A stretch of DNA of 64,000 nucleotides from Streptomyces pinistramenti (GTDB taxonomy: Bacteria > Actinomycetota > Actinomycetes > Streptomycetales > Streptomycetaceae): positions 248,001 to 312,000 of the forward strand of contig NZ_JAJCXB010000003.1 in assembly GCF_020564935.1 (NCBI RefSeq), in the 5' to 3' direction. The notes beneath the pieces are model-generated. The model saw nothing but the letters and a program-made list of their open reading frames with translations. It was not told where the DNA came from and did not search any database. Every line of letters starts with the position of its first letter. Positions within the stretch are counted from its first letter, which is position 1. This document shows, piece after piece, positions 43,978 to 51,896 of this stretch. The position numbers and the translations under genes are program-made.

Positions 43978-45087
43978 CTACTTGCTGCCGAGGCCGGCGT
44001 CGTCGACGGCCGGCTTGCCCTCGGCCTTGAGGACCTTGTTCAGCAGCCGCAGGTCGTAGATGCCCTTGAGGTCGGGCTTCTTCAGCAGGCCGGCCTTGAC
44101 GGCGTGGTCCGCCTCCTGCTGGAGGGTGGCGGCCAGCGGGTCATCGGTGATGTCGGTGTTCTTGAACGCCGGGTCGATGATGCCGGCGGGCAGCGCCTTG
44201 CCGGAGATCTGCGGGTCGGAGAGCTTGTCGTTGAGCGCCTGCCGCGCCTCGTCGGGGTGCGCGTGGATCCAGGCGTTCGTCTTGACGGAAGCGCGCAGTA
44301 CGGCCTCCACCGCCTTGGGGTGCTCCTTGAGAAACTTCTGCGAGACGATCATGTTCGTGATGACGAACTTGCCGTCCTTCCACAGCTTCTTCTCGTCCAG
44401 CAGCGTCTTGCCTCCGACGCTGACGAGCTTGGCCGCGGTCGGCTCGGGCACCCACGCGGCGTCGATGCTGCCCTGCTGGAAGGCGGTCGGCGTCACCTTG
44501 TTCTCGGTGCGCTGGACGGTGACGTCGCTCTTGCCCGTGGTGGGGTCGACCCGGTAGCCCTTCTCGGCCAGGTAGTTGAGCAGCGCCACGTCCTGGGTGT
44601 TGCCCAGCTGCGGGGTCGCGATCGTCTTGCCCTTGAGGTCGTCCAGGCTCTTGATCTTCTTGGGGTCGACGACCAGCGAGACGCCGCCGGATGCCGAGCC
44701 GCCGATGATCTTCAGACTCTTGCCGTGGGACTTGGTCCAGCCGTTGATCGCGGGGGAGGGGCCGATCCAGCCGACGTCGATGGCGCCGGAGTTGAGCGCC
44801 TCGATCTCGGCGGGGCCCGCGTTGAAGACGGACGACTGCACCTTCGTGCCGCCCAACTCCTTCTGGAATATCCCCTTTTGCAGGCCGACCAGCGGAGTGG
44901 CGTGGGTGGTGTTGCCGAAGAAGCCGATCTTCACGTCGTCGAGACCGTCGGTCTTCGGGCCCTTGGCGCCCACATCGGCCGCGGAATCCTTCTTGGCCTC
45001 GGAGCCGTAGCCGCAGGCGCTCAACGCCCCGAGCAGCAGCGGGACGGTGACGGCGGCCGCCAGAAGGCGGTGTCGGACGGCAGGCAC
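43978..45087 (-). CDS. ssuA: Sulfonate-binding lipoprotein
   Basis: A 369-residue periplasmic-type binding protein. Signal and lipobox are LLLGALSACGYGSE. The SsuA/NMT1-like core reads VKIGFFGNTTHATPLVGLQK, NAGPAEIEALNSGAIDVGWI, GPSPAINGW and DDLKGKTIATPQLGNTQDVA. This is the pattern of sulfonate and nitrate/taurine binding proteins. GTG at 45087. The protein is lysine-rich for this genome, as exported proteins often are. Confidence 0.88.
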   Translation of the reverse strand: MPAVRHRLLAAAVTVPLLLGALSACGYGSEAKKDSAADVGAKGPKTDGLDDVKIGFFGNTTHATPLVGLQKGIFQKELGGTKVQSSVFNAGPAEIEALNSGAIDVGWIGPSPAINGWTKSHGKSLKIIGGSASGGVSLVVDPKKIKSLDDLKGKTIATPQLGNTQDVALLNYLAEKGYRVDPTTGKSDVTVQRTENKVTPTAFQQGSIDAAWVPEPTAAKLVSVGGKTLLDEKKLWKDGKFVITNMIVSQKFLKEHPKAVEAVLRASVKTNAWIHAHPDEARQALNDKLSDPQISGKALPAGIIDPAFKNTDITDDPLAATLQQEADHAVKAGLLKKPDLKGIYDLRLLNKVLKAEGKPAVDDAGLGSK

Positions 45088-45197
45088 GGGAGGCGTTCCT
45101 CTCGTAGGGCCGGGTCAGTACGCGCCCCTTCAGGGCACGCCCGGCGGTTCAATGGATCTTCGGAAGGGCGGGTTCGGGCACACGGAGTGAAGCATCG

Positions 45198-45302
45198 TCA
45201 GCGCACACATCGGCCGACTCCGCCCTGCCCGCTGCCGAGGGCGCCGCTGCCGATGCGGCCGCCCTCCTTCGCGAAGGTCGAGAACACATCCTGGTGGGTC
45301 AT
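45198..45302 (-). CDS. 34-residue ORF coupled to cysN
   Basis: ATG 45302 follows the cysN stop by only two bases (TGACGATG), so ribosomes could reinitiate. It encodes MTHQDVFSTFAKEGG, then a Gly/Ser-rich half, ending GRCVR. Third-position G/C is about 85 percent, as in real genes of the window. There is no family match by eye. It may be a genuine small protein or a leader affecting ssuA, 110 bases downstream. Confidence 0.4.
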   Translation of the reverse strand: MTHQDVFSTFAKEGGRIGSGALGSGQGGVGRCVR

Positions 45303-45304
45303 CG

Positions 45305-46651
45305 TCAGAAGTCCCAGCCCTCGTCGTCGGCCGCCGTCGCGGGCGCGGGCGCGGTCTCCGCCGCCTCGGCGAAGGCGGTGCCCGCCATGCCGGCGGTCAG
45401 CGTCGTACCGTCCGACGGGTCGATGAGCAGGAAGGAGCCGGTGCGACGGGAGTCGGCGTAGGCGTCCAGGGCCAGCGGCTCGGCGGTGCGCACGACGACC
45501 CGGCCGATGTCGTTGGCGGCCAGCTCGCCGGGGGCCGGGTGCTGGGACAGGTCATCCAGGGTCAGCCGCGACGGGATGTCCTTGACGAGCGCCTTCACGG
45601 TGCGGGTGGTGTGCTTGAGCAGCACCCGCTGGCCCACCTTCAGCGGACGGTCGGCGACATGGCAGATCGTCGCCTCGACGTCCTGTGAGGTGGCCGGCGC
45701 GGAGGCGGTCGGGGCGATCAGGTCGCCGCGCGAGATGTCCAGGTCGTCGGCGAGCCGGACGGTCACCGACTGCGGTGCCCAGGCCGTCTCCACGGCCCGG
45801 CCGAGCACGTCGATGGCCTCGATGGTGCTGGTGCGGCCCGAGGGGAGGACGGTCACGGGGTCGCCGACGCGGAGTACGCCGGAGGCGATCTGGCCTGCGT
45901 AGCCGCGGTAGTCGGGGTGGGCCGCGGTCTGCGGGCGGATGACGTACTGGACCGGGAAGCGGCCGGGGTCGTCCGACGGGCCGGCGTGGAGCGGCACGGT
46001 CTCCAGGTGCTCCAGCACGGTCGGGCCGCCGTACCAGTCCATGTGGGCGGAGGCCGTCACGACGTTGTCGCCGGCCAGCGCCGAGATCGGGATCGCGGTG
46101 ATCTCCGGGACACCCAGCGACGCCGCGTACGACGTGAACTCCTCGGCGATGGCGGCGAAGGCGGGCTCGGCGTAGTCGACCAGGTCCATCTTGTTGACGG
46201 CGAGGACGACATGCGGGACGCGGAGGAGGGCGGCGACGGCGGCATGTCTGCGGGTCTGCTCGACGACGCCGTTGCGGGCGTCGACGAGGACGACGGCGAG
46301 TTCGGCGGTGGAGGCGCCGGTGACCATGTTGCGGGTGTACTGCACGTGGCCCGGGGTGTCCGCCAGGATGAAGCGGCGGCGGGGGGTGGCGAAGTAGCGG
46401 TAGGCGACGTCGATGGTGATGCCCTGCTCGCGTTCGGCACGCAGGCCGTCGGTGAGCAGCGCCAGGTCGGGCGCCTCCTGGCCGCGGCCCAGCGAGGCGC
46501 GCTCGACGGCCTCCAACTGGTCGGCCAGGACCGACTTCGAGTCGTGCAGCAGGCGGCCGACCAGCGTCGACTTGCCGTCGTCGACGGAGCCGGCGGTGGC
46601 GAAGCGCAGCAGGGAGGTGGCACCCGCGTCCACGGTGACGGTGTTGCTCAT
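45305..46651 (-). CDS. cysN: Sulfate adenylyltransferase, large GTPase subunit
   Basis: A 448-residue GTPase that drives APS formation from ATP and sulfate with CysD. G motifs are ATAGSVDDGKSTLVGRLL, EREQGITIDVAYRYF, LADTPGHVQYTRNM and AVNKMDLVDY, followed by EF-Tu-like beta domains. No APS kinase domain is fused; CysC is separate here. It starts 3 bases after the cysD stop. Confidence 0.94.
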   Translation of the reverse strand: MSNTVTVDAGATSLLRFATAGSVDDGKSTLVGRLLHDSKSVLADQLEAVERASLGRGQEAPDLALLTDGLRAEREQGITIDVAYRYFATPRRRFILADTPGHVQYTRNMVTGASTAELAVVLVDARNGVVEQTRRHAAVAALLRVPHVVLAVNKMDLVDYAEPAFAAIAEEFTSYAASLGVPEITAIPISALAGDNVVTASAHMDWYGGPTVLEHLETVPLHAGPSDDPGRFPVQYVIRPQTAAHPDYRGYAGQIASGVLRVGDPVTVLPSGRTSTIEAIDVLGRAVETAWAPQSVTVRLADDLDISRGDLIAPTASAPATSQDVEATICHVADRPLKVGQRVLLKHTTRTVKALVKDIPSRLTLDDLSQHPAPGELAANDIGRVVVRTAEPLALDAYADSRRTGSFLLIDPSDGTTLTAGMAGTAFAEAAETAPAPATAADDEGWDF

Positions 46652-46654
46652 GAT

Positions 46655-47605
46655 TTAGAAGTACCCCTCGCGCTTGCGGTCCTCCATGGCGGCTTCGGAC
46701 ATCTTGTCGTCGGCTCGGGTGGCGCCCCGCTCGGTCAGCCGGGAAGCGGCGATCTCCGTGATGACAGCCTCGATGGTGTCGGCGTCGGAGTCGACGGCGC
46801 CGGTGCAGGACATGTCGCCGACGGTGCGGTAGCGCACCTTCCGTGTCTCCAGCGCCTCGCCGTCCTTGAGGCCGCCCCACTCACCGGGCGAGAGCCACAT
46901 GCCGTTGCGGGAGAACACCTCGCGCTCGTGGGCGTAGTAGATGGCCGGCAGTTCGATCTCCTCGCGGGCGATGTACTGCCAGACGTCCAGTTCGGTCCAG
47001 TTGGAGAGGGGGAAGACGCGGACGTGCTCGCCGGGGGAGTGCCTGCCGTTGTAGAGCTGCCAGAGTTCGGGGCGCTGGCGGCGCGGATCCCAGCCGCCGA
47101 ACTCGTCGCGCAGCGAGAACACCCGCTCCTTCGCGCGGGCCTTCTCCTCGTCCCTGCGGCCGCCGCCGAAGACCGCGTCGAAGCGGCCCTGCTCGATGCC
47201 GTCGAGCAGCGGGACGGTCTGCAGCGGATTGCGCAGGCCGTCGGGGCGCTCGCGCAGTTCGCCGCGGTCGATGAAGTCCTGCACGGAGGCGACGTGCAGC
47301 CGCAGCCCGTGCTCGGCGACCACGCGGTCGCGGTAGTCGAGGACCTCGGGGAAGTTGTGGCCGGTGTCCACGTGCAGCAGGGCGAACGGCACCGGCGCGG
47401 GCGCGAACGCCTTCAGCGCCAGGTGCAGCATCAGGATGGAGTCCTTGCCGCCGGAGAAGAGGATCACCGGCCGCTCGAACTCGCCCGCCACCTCGCGGAA
47501 GATGTGCACCGCCTCGGACTCCAGGGCGTCCAGGTGCGACAGCGCGTACGGGCTGCCGTCCCCGGAGCCGCCGCCGGTCTCGGTCACAACGGTCGCGGTG
47601 GTCAC
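46655..47605 (-). CDS. cysD: Sulfate adenylyltransferase, small catalytic subunit
   Basis: A 316-residue PP-loop ATPase. PVILFSGGKDSILMLHLALK gives the PP motif; LLHVDTGHNFPEVLDYRD, GGGRRDEEKARAKERVFSLR and FPLSNWTELDVWQYI are CysD hallmarks, ending EAAMEDRKREGYF. GTG at 47605 overlaps the stop of a 27-residue ORF by 4 bp and follows AAAGGGG. Confidence 0.94.
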   Translation of the reverse strand: MTTATVVTETGGGSGDGSPYALSHLDALESEAVHIFREVAGEFERPVILFSGGKDSILMLHLALKAFAPAPVPFALLHVDTGHNFPEVLDYRDRVVAEHGLRLHVASVQDFIDRGELRERPDGLRNPLQTVPLLDGIEQGRFDAVFGGGRRDEEKARAKERVFSLRDEFGGWDPRRQRPELWQLYNGRHSPGEHVRVFPLSNWTELDVWQYIAREEIELPAIYYAHEREVFSRNGMWLSPGEWGGLKDGEALETRKVRYRTVGDMSCTGAVDSDADTIEAVITEIAASRLTERGATRADDKMSEAAMEDRKREGYF

Positions 47606-47685
47606 GCTGCGCCCCTTTCGTTCGCTTCGGTGCCCGTGCGGCGCGCAGCCGCGGTCCGTATGACGGTCTCCGGTGCCTCGCTCAC
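47602..47685 (-). CDS. 27-residue ORF bridging cysC and cysD
   Basis: GTG 47685 overlaps the cysC TGA by 4 bp (GTGA), and its own TGA overlaps the cysD GTG by 4 bp. The peptide begins with V/M, then SEAPETVIRTAAARRTG, and ends TEANERGAA, a basic, probably disordered chain. The tight joining on both sides makes chance unlikely and suggests translation through it, either to couple cysC with cysD or to make a small protein. Confidence 0.5.
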   Translation of the reverse strand: MSEAPETVIRTAAARRTGTEANERGAA

Positions 47686-48215
47686 AGCAGTCCCCTCTCG
47701 GCGAGCAGCCCGTACAGCGCGGCCGCGGACTCCTGCACGGTCTGGGTGTGCGACTCGATGCGCAGATCCGGCGTCTCGGGCTGCTCGTACGGGTCGTCGA
47801 CACCGGTCAGGCCGGAGATCTCGCCGGCCGCCTGCTTGGCGTAGAGCCCCTTGACGTCCCGCTCGGAGCACACCTCGACCGGCGTGGCCACGTGCACCTC
47901 CAGATAGGCGCTGCCCTCGGCCTGGTGGCGCTTGCGGACCGCCTCGCGCGAGTCCGCGTACGGCGCGATCACCGGCACCAGGGCGGTGACGCCGTTACGG
48001 GCCAGCAGTTCGGCGACGAAGCCGATGCGCTGGACGTTGGTGTGCCGGTCGGCGCGGCTGAAGCCGAGGCCGGCCGACAGGAACGTGCGGATCTCGTCGC
48101 CGTCCAGGACCTCGACCCGTCGGCCCTCGCCGCGCAGCCGCTCGGCCAGGGCGTAGGCGATGGTGGTCTTGCCGGCGCTCGGCAGTCCCGTCAGCCACAC
48201 GGTGGCGCCGGTCAT
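47682..48215 (-). CDS. cysC: Adenylylsulfate (APS) kinase
   Basis: A 177-residue kinase that phosphorylates APS to PAPS. P-loop VWLTGLPSAGKTTIAYAL, then LDGDEIRTFLSAGLGFSRAD, RHTNVQRIGFVAELLARNG, and DVKGLYAKQAAGEISGLTG with the DDPYE clamp. ATG at 48215 has AGGAGATACCG. An in-frame ATG at 48266, overlapping the cysH stop, would add 17 residues but has no better site. Confidence 0.93.
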   Translation of the reverse strand: MTGATVWLTGLPSAGKTTIAYALAERLRGEGRRVEVLDGDEIRTFLSAGLGFSRADRHTNVQRIGFVAELLARNGVTALVPVIAPYADSREAVRKRHQAEGSAYLEVHVATPVEVCSERDVKGLYAKQAAGEISGLTGVDDPYEQPETPDLRIESHTQTVQESAAALYGLLAERGLL

Positions 48216-48265
48216 CGGTATCTCCTGAACATCCGCTGCGTTCCCCGCAGTTGGTCGGTCGGTCA

Positions 48266-48955
48266 TCAGTGCAGCCCGCACTCGGTCTTGTTGCTGCCGG
48301 ACCAGCGCCCGGCCCGCGCGTCCTCGCCCGCCAGGACCCGGCGGGTGCAGGGGGCGCAGCCGACGGAGGCGTAGCCGTCCATCAGCAGGGGATTGGTGAG
48401 CACGCCGTGCTCGGCGACGTACGCGTCCACGTCGGCCTGCGTCCAGCGGGCGATCGGCGAGATCTTCACCTTCTGCCGCTTGGCGTCCCAGCCGACGACC
48501 GGGGTGCCCGCCCGGGTCGGCGACTCGTCGCGGCGCAGTCCGGTCGCCCAGGCGTCGTAGCCGGCCAGACCCTCTTCGAGCGGCTTGACCTTGCGCAGCG
48601 CGCAGCACAGGTCCGGGTCGCGGTCGTGCAGCTTCGGGCCGTACTCGGCGTCCTGTTCGGCCACCGTCTGCCGGGGGGTGAGAGTGCGGACGGTGACGTC
48701 CATCACCTCGGCGACCGCGTCCCGCGTCCCGATGGTCTCCGGGAAGTGGTAGCCGGTGTCGAGGAACACCACGTCCACGCCGGGGGCCGCGCGGGAGGCG
48801 AGGTGCGCGACGACCGCGTCCTCCATGGAGGAGGTGACGCAGAAGCGCGGGCCGAAGGTCCTGGCCGCCCAGCGCAGGATGTCGAGCGGAGTCGCCTCCT
48901 CCAGTTCGCGGCCCGTGCGCTCGGCGAGCTGCGGGAGATCAGCCGTGACGCTCAC
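48266..48955 (-). CDS. cysH: Phosphoadenylyl/adenylyl-sulfate reductase
   Basis: A 229-residue thioredoxin-dependent reductase that turns APS or PAPS into sulfite. Motifs are VTSSMEDAVVAHL (PP-like loop), VVFLDTGYHFPET and the catalytic C226 in KTECGLH. It has CC at 117-118 and CxxC at 200/203, four cysteines that hold a [4Fe-4S] cluster in APS-type reductases. GTG at 48955 overlaps the upstream small gene by 4 bp and has GGAGG 6 bases away. Because cysC is in the same operon, the true substrate (APS, PAPS or both) is unclear. Confidence 0.92.
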   Translation of the reverse strand: MSVTADLPQLAERTGRELEEATPLDILRWAARTFGPRFCVTSSMEDAVVAHLASRAAPGVDVVFLDTGYHFPETIGTRDAVAEVMDVTVRTLTPRQTVAEQDAEYGPKLHDRDPDLCCALRKVKPLEEGLAGYDAWATGLRRDESPTRAGTPVVGWDAKRQKVKISPIARWTQADVDAYVAEHGVLTNPLLMDGYASVGCAPCTRRVLAGEDARAGRWSGSNKTECGLH

Positions 48956-49152
48956 GAGGTACCTCCGTCGGACGGGGAAGGGGCGGCGGACAGGCCCTGC
49001 GACAGCAGGCCGAGGAACTTCAGCCGGAAGGCGCGGTTGCAGGAGCGGCACTCCCACGCGGCGCCCGTACCGCGCTGTGACGCCACCTCGGAGGGGCGCA
49101 GGTCCTCGTCGCCGCAGTACGGGCAGTGGAACGGGGCGGCGCGCTCGGTCAC
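48952..49152 (-). CDS. Small zinc-ribbon protein between sulfite reductase and cysH
   Basis: A 66-residue protein with CPYCGDEDLRPSEV and WECRSCNRAFRLKFLG, two CxxC knuckles about 25 apart that should bind zinc. It overlaps both neighbours by 4 bp (GTGA on each side), so it is made in step with sulfite reductase and CysH. Such a gene is usual at this place in Streptomyces sulfur operons. The role is unknown; a rubredoxin-like or chaperone function for the Fe-S enzymes is speculation. Confidence 0.8.
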   Translation of the reverse strand: MTERAAPFHCPYCGDEDLRPSEVASQRGTGAAWECRSCNRAFRLKFLGLLSQGLSAAPSPSDGGTS

Positions 49153-50846
49153 TTGAGCGCACCCTCTTCGGCACGGGCCACCCACTGGGCGAACCGCTCG
49201 CCGTCGGCGCGCTGCTCCTGGAAGGCGGTCAGCAGCCGCTCGACGTAGTCGGGGAGTTCGTCGGCGGTGACCTTCAGGCCGCGCACCTTGCGGCCGAACC
49301 CGGCCTCCAGGCCCAGGGCGCCGCCCAGGTGGACCTGGTAGCCCTCGACCTGGTTGCCGTCCTTGTCCAGCACCAGCTGCCCCTTGAGACCGATGTCCGC
49401 GACCTGGATACGGGCGCAGGCGTTCGGGCAGCCGTTGAGGTTGATGGTGAGCGGCTCGTCGAACTCCGGCAGCCGGCGCTCCAGTTCGTCGATGAGCGAC
49501 GAGCCGCGGCCCTTGGTCTCGACGATCGCCAGCTTGCAGAACTCGATGCCGGTGCAGGCCATCGTGCCGCGCCGGAACGGGGACGGGGTGACCCGCAGGT
49601 CCAGCGCCTCAAGCCCGGAGACCAGCGAGTCGACCTGCGCCTCTTCGACGTCCAGCACGATCATCTTCTGCTCGGTGGTGGTGCGTACCCGGCCCGAGCC
49701 GTGGTCCGCGGCCAGTCCGGCGATCTTGGTGAGGGTCGCGCCGTCCACACGGCCGACGCGCGGGGCGAAGCCGACGTAGTAGCGGCCGTCGTTCTGCCGG
49801 TGCACGCCGACGTGGTCGCGCCACTGCCCGGCGGGCTGCGCCGGGGCGGGGCCGTCGGCCAGCTTGCGCCCCAGGTACTCGTCCTCCAGCACCTGGCGGA
49901 ACTTCTCCGGGCCCCAGTCGGCGACCAGGAACTTCAGCCGGGCGCGGGTGCGCAGCCGGCGGTAGCCGTAATCGCGGAAGATCGAGATGACGCCTTCGTG
50001 GACGTCGGCGGCCTCCTCGGCGCCGACCCAGGCGCCCAGCCGCACCCCGAGCTTCGGGTTGGTGGAGAGCCCGCCGCCGACCCAGATGTCGAAGCCGGGG
50101 CCGTGCTCCGGGTGCACCACGCCGACCAGCGAGATGTCGTTGATCTCGTGTGCGACGTCCAGCAGCGGCGAGCCGGAGACCGCGGTCTTGAACTTGCGCG
50201 GGAGGTTGGAGAAGGCGGGGTTGCCGACGATCCGGCGGTGGATCTCCTCGATCACCGGGGTGCCGTCGATGATCTCGTTCTCGGCTATGCCGGCGACCGG
50301 CGAGCCGAGGACGGTGCGCGGGGTGTCGCCGCACGCCTCGGTGGTGGACAGGCCGACCGCCTCCAGGCGCTGCCAGATCTCCGGCACGTCCTCGATGCGG
50401 ATCCAGTGGAACTGGACGTTCTGCCGGTCGGTGATGTCGGCGGTGCCGCGCGCGAACTCCTGGGAGATCTCGCCGATCACCCGCAGCTGATCGGTGGTCA
50501 GCCGGCCGCCGTCGATGCGCACCCGCAGCATGAAGAACTCGTCGTCCAGTTCCTCCGGCTCCAGGACGGCGGTCTTGCCGCCGTCGATCCCGGGCTTGCG
50601 CTGGGTGTAGAGGCCCCACCAACGCATGCGGCCGCGCAGGTCGTTGGGGTCGATCGAGTCGAACCCCCGCTTCGCGTAGATCGTCTCAATGCGTGTCCGC
50701 ACATTGAGACCGTCGTCGTCCTTCTTGAACTGCTCGTTGCCGTTGAGCGGCGTGAAGTGGCCAACGGCCCACTGGCCCTCGCCGCGGTGGCGTCCGGCCT
50801 TGCGGCGGGTCGTGGCAGCTGCGGGGCGATCCGGGGTGGCGGCCAT
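49149..50846 (-). CDS. Ferredoxin-dependent sulfite reductase (NirA/SirA type)
   Basis: A 565-residue siroheme/[4Fe-4S] reductase converting sulfite to sulfide with six electrons from ferredoxin. The cluster and siroheme ligands are C431 and C437 (ACTGIEFCK) and C473 and C477 (NGCPNAC). Upstream lie the Tyr in RWWGLYTQRKPG and the Cys in TTEACGDTPR, at positions comparable to the Tyr-Cys pair linked in mycobacterial NirA. ATG 50846 follows AAGGACG. It is the first structural gene after a cysteine-type leader peptide. Nitrite reductase is a less likely alternative given the cys neighbours. Confidence 0.93.
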   Translation of the reverse strand: MAATPDRPAAATTRRKAGRHRGEGQWAVGHFTPLNGNEQFKKDDDGLNVRTRIETIYAKRGFDSIDPNDLRGRMRWWGLYTQRKPGIDGGKTAVLEPEELDDEFFMLRVRIDGGRLTTDQLRVIGEISQEFARGTADITDRQNVQFHWIRIEDVPEIWQRLEAVGLSTTEACGDTPRTVLGSPVAGIAENEIIDGTPVIEEIHRRIVGNPAFSNLPRKFKTAVSGSPLLDVAHEINDISLVGVVHPEHGPGFDIWVGGGLSTNPKLGVRLGAWVGAEEAADVHEGVISIFRDYGYRRLRTRARLKFLVADWGPEKFRQVLEDEYLGRKLADGPAPAQPAGQWRDHVGVHRQNDGRYYVGFAPRVGRVDGATLTKIAGLAADHGSGRVRTTTEQKMIVLDVEEAQVDSLVSGLEALDLRVTPSPFRRGTMACTGIEFCKLAIVETKGRGSSLIDELERRLPEFDEPLTINLNGCPNACARIQVADIGLKGQLVLDKDGNQVEGYQVHLGGALGLEAGFGRKVRGLKVTADELPDYVERLLTAFQEQRADGERFAQWVARAEEGALK

Positions 50847-51060
50847 GGGAGTACGTCCTTCTGGGCGGCTCAGGGTGTGCGGGCTTGACGGGGGGCACCC
50901 GCTGACGACCTGTGCAGGCACACCGAAGGGGACGCGTGGCGACGCGTCGTGGGCGAGGTGCGAGGTCGGGGGTGTCGGCGCGTCCGCGGCGATGGGGACG
51001 GCGTGGGATGCGGTGGTGCCGGCGGTGCTGCCGGGGGCTCGGCCCCTGGTCAGTGCAGCG
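50847..51060 (-). promoter_or_regulatory. Attenuator-like leader between leader peptide and sulfite reductase
   Basis: This 214-bp untranslated stretch follows the leader-peptide stop. On the minus strand it begins with a GGGGC/GCCCC hairpin (within 51031-51049), 12 bases past the stop, and has a second GACGCG/CGCGTC hairpin at 50931-50948. Competing structures of this kind fit ribosome-mediated attenuation. I cannot compute the folding, so which is terminator and which antiterminator is open. Confidence 0.5.
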
Positions 51061-51144
51061 TCAGCGCGCCGAACAGATGGCGCTGGACAGGCGGCCGAGG
51101 TCGACGTGCCGTCGGCTCACCAAGGCAATTCCAGCTGGAGACAT
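51061..51144 (-). CDS. Cysteine-type attenuation leader peptide of the sulfur operon
   Basis: A 27-residue peptide, ATG 51144 to TGA 51061. It contains the family signature RRHVDLGRLSSAIC followed by SAR. Short peptides with HVDL-x-R-x-x-S-x-x-C stand before sulfite reductase and other sulfur genes in many actinobacteria and are annotated as putative leader peptides. The Cys codon near the end is where ribosomes would stall when cysteinyl-tRNA is scarce, opening transcription of the operon below. No strong ribosome site is seen before the ATG. Confidence 0.85.
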   Translation of the reverse strand: MSPAGIALVSRRHVDLGRLSSAICSAR

Positions 51145-51180
51145 GACGGAAGCGTGTCACGCCATTCTCGGGGCAGTCCA

Positions 51181-51198
51181 CCATTATCCATTATCTGG
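51181..51198 (-). promoter_or_regulatory. Candidate promoter of the sulfur operon
   Basis: On the minus strand this AT-rich spot reads AGATAATGGATAATGG, two overlapping GATAAT-like -10 boxes about 40 bases before the leader peptide. It is the least G/C-rich point in the gap after the GNAT gene. No good -35 element was identified. Confidence 0.4.
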
Positions 51199-51242
51199 AC
51201 ACCATCGTCCCGCATTGCGAGACGATGTGGTGCCGGTCACGT

Positions 51243-51884
51243 TTACGCCTGCGCTGTCCGGCCCGCGACCTGCGGCATCTGTGCGGCCTCCGGTCCCTGG
51301 CCCGGCGCGACGTCGCCGGCGCCCGGCCAGGGGCCGGGCGTGGACATCTCCGGCTCCTCGGTCACCTCGGTGTCGTACAGCCGGAAGCCGCGCCGCTGGT
51401 AATTGCCCTTCGCGTACGGCCCGTCCTTGCTGCACGTGTGCACCCACACCCGCCGCGTCGGCTCCCGGCCCGTACGGCGATCCGCCAGGTCCCACGCGCG
51501 CGCGGTCCCGTACGAGAGCAGATGGCCGCCGATCCCGCGGCCGCGGAAGGCTGGTATCAACCCGAAATAGGCGATTTCCGTGACACCGTCGGGTTGCCCG
51601 TCCAGCTCGATGAACCCGGCCGGTGTCCCGTCCTCGTACGCCACCCACGTCTCCACGCCCGGCTGTGTCAGGTACGCCGTCCACTGTGCGTACGACCACC
51701 CCAGCCGGTCGGTCCACAGGATGTCGCCACCCACGGCCGAGTAGAGGAACCGGCTGAATTCGGGCAACGGCCGCGCGGCGCGCACAATGCGGACGCCCTG
51801 TCCGGCCGGTGGGCAGGCGGCAGGGGTCAGATCGGTGGGCGCGGTCTGTTCGAGGTGCCAGGTGGTGACGGTGATGCTGCTCAT
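51243..51884 (-). CDS. GNAT family N-acetyltransferase
   Basis: A 213-residue acetyl-CoA-dependent transferase. The core shows WVAYEDGTPAGFIELDGQPD, then TEIAYFGLIPAFRGRGIGGHLLSYGTARAW, whose R-G-x-G-x-G loop binds acetyl-CoA. C-terminal YAKGNYQRRGFRLYDTE completes the fold. A Pro/Gly-rich tail of about 30 residues follows. The substrate is unknown. It is upstream of the sulfur operon on the same strand but separated by 98 bases and a promoter-like element. Confidence 0.85.
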   Translation of the reverse strand: MSSITVTTWHLEQTAPTDLTPAACPPAGQGVRIVRAARPLPEFSRFLYSAVGGDILWTDRLGWSYAQWTAYLTQPGVETWVAYEDGTPAGFIELDGQPDGVTEIAYFGLIPAFRGRGIGGHLLSYGTARAWDLADRRTGREPTRRVWVHTCSKDGPYAKGNYQRRGFRLYDTEVTEEPEMSTPGPWPGAGDVAPGQGPEAAQMPQVAGRTAQA

Positions 51885-51896
51885 GGCGGCAGCCAA

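Noticed and set aside
48216..48266. Upstream ATG (48266) overlapping the cysH stop as the cysC start
   Set aside because: It would add 17 non-conserved residues; the ATG at 48215 has AGGAG at proper distance and matches the usual CysC N-terminus.
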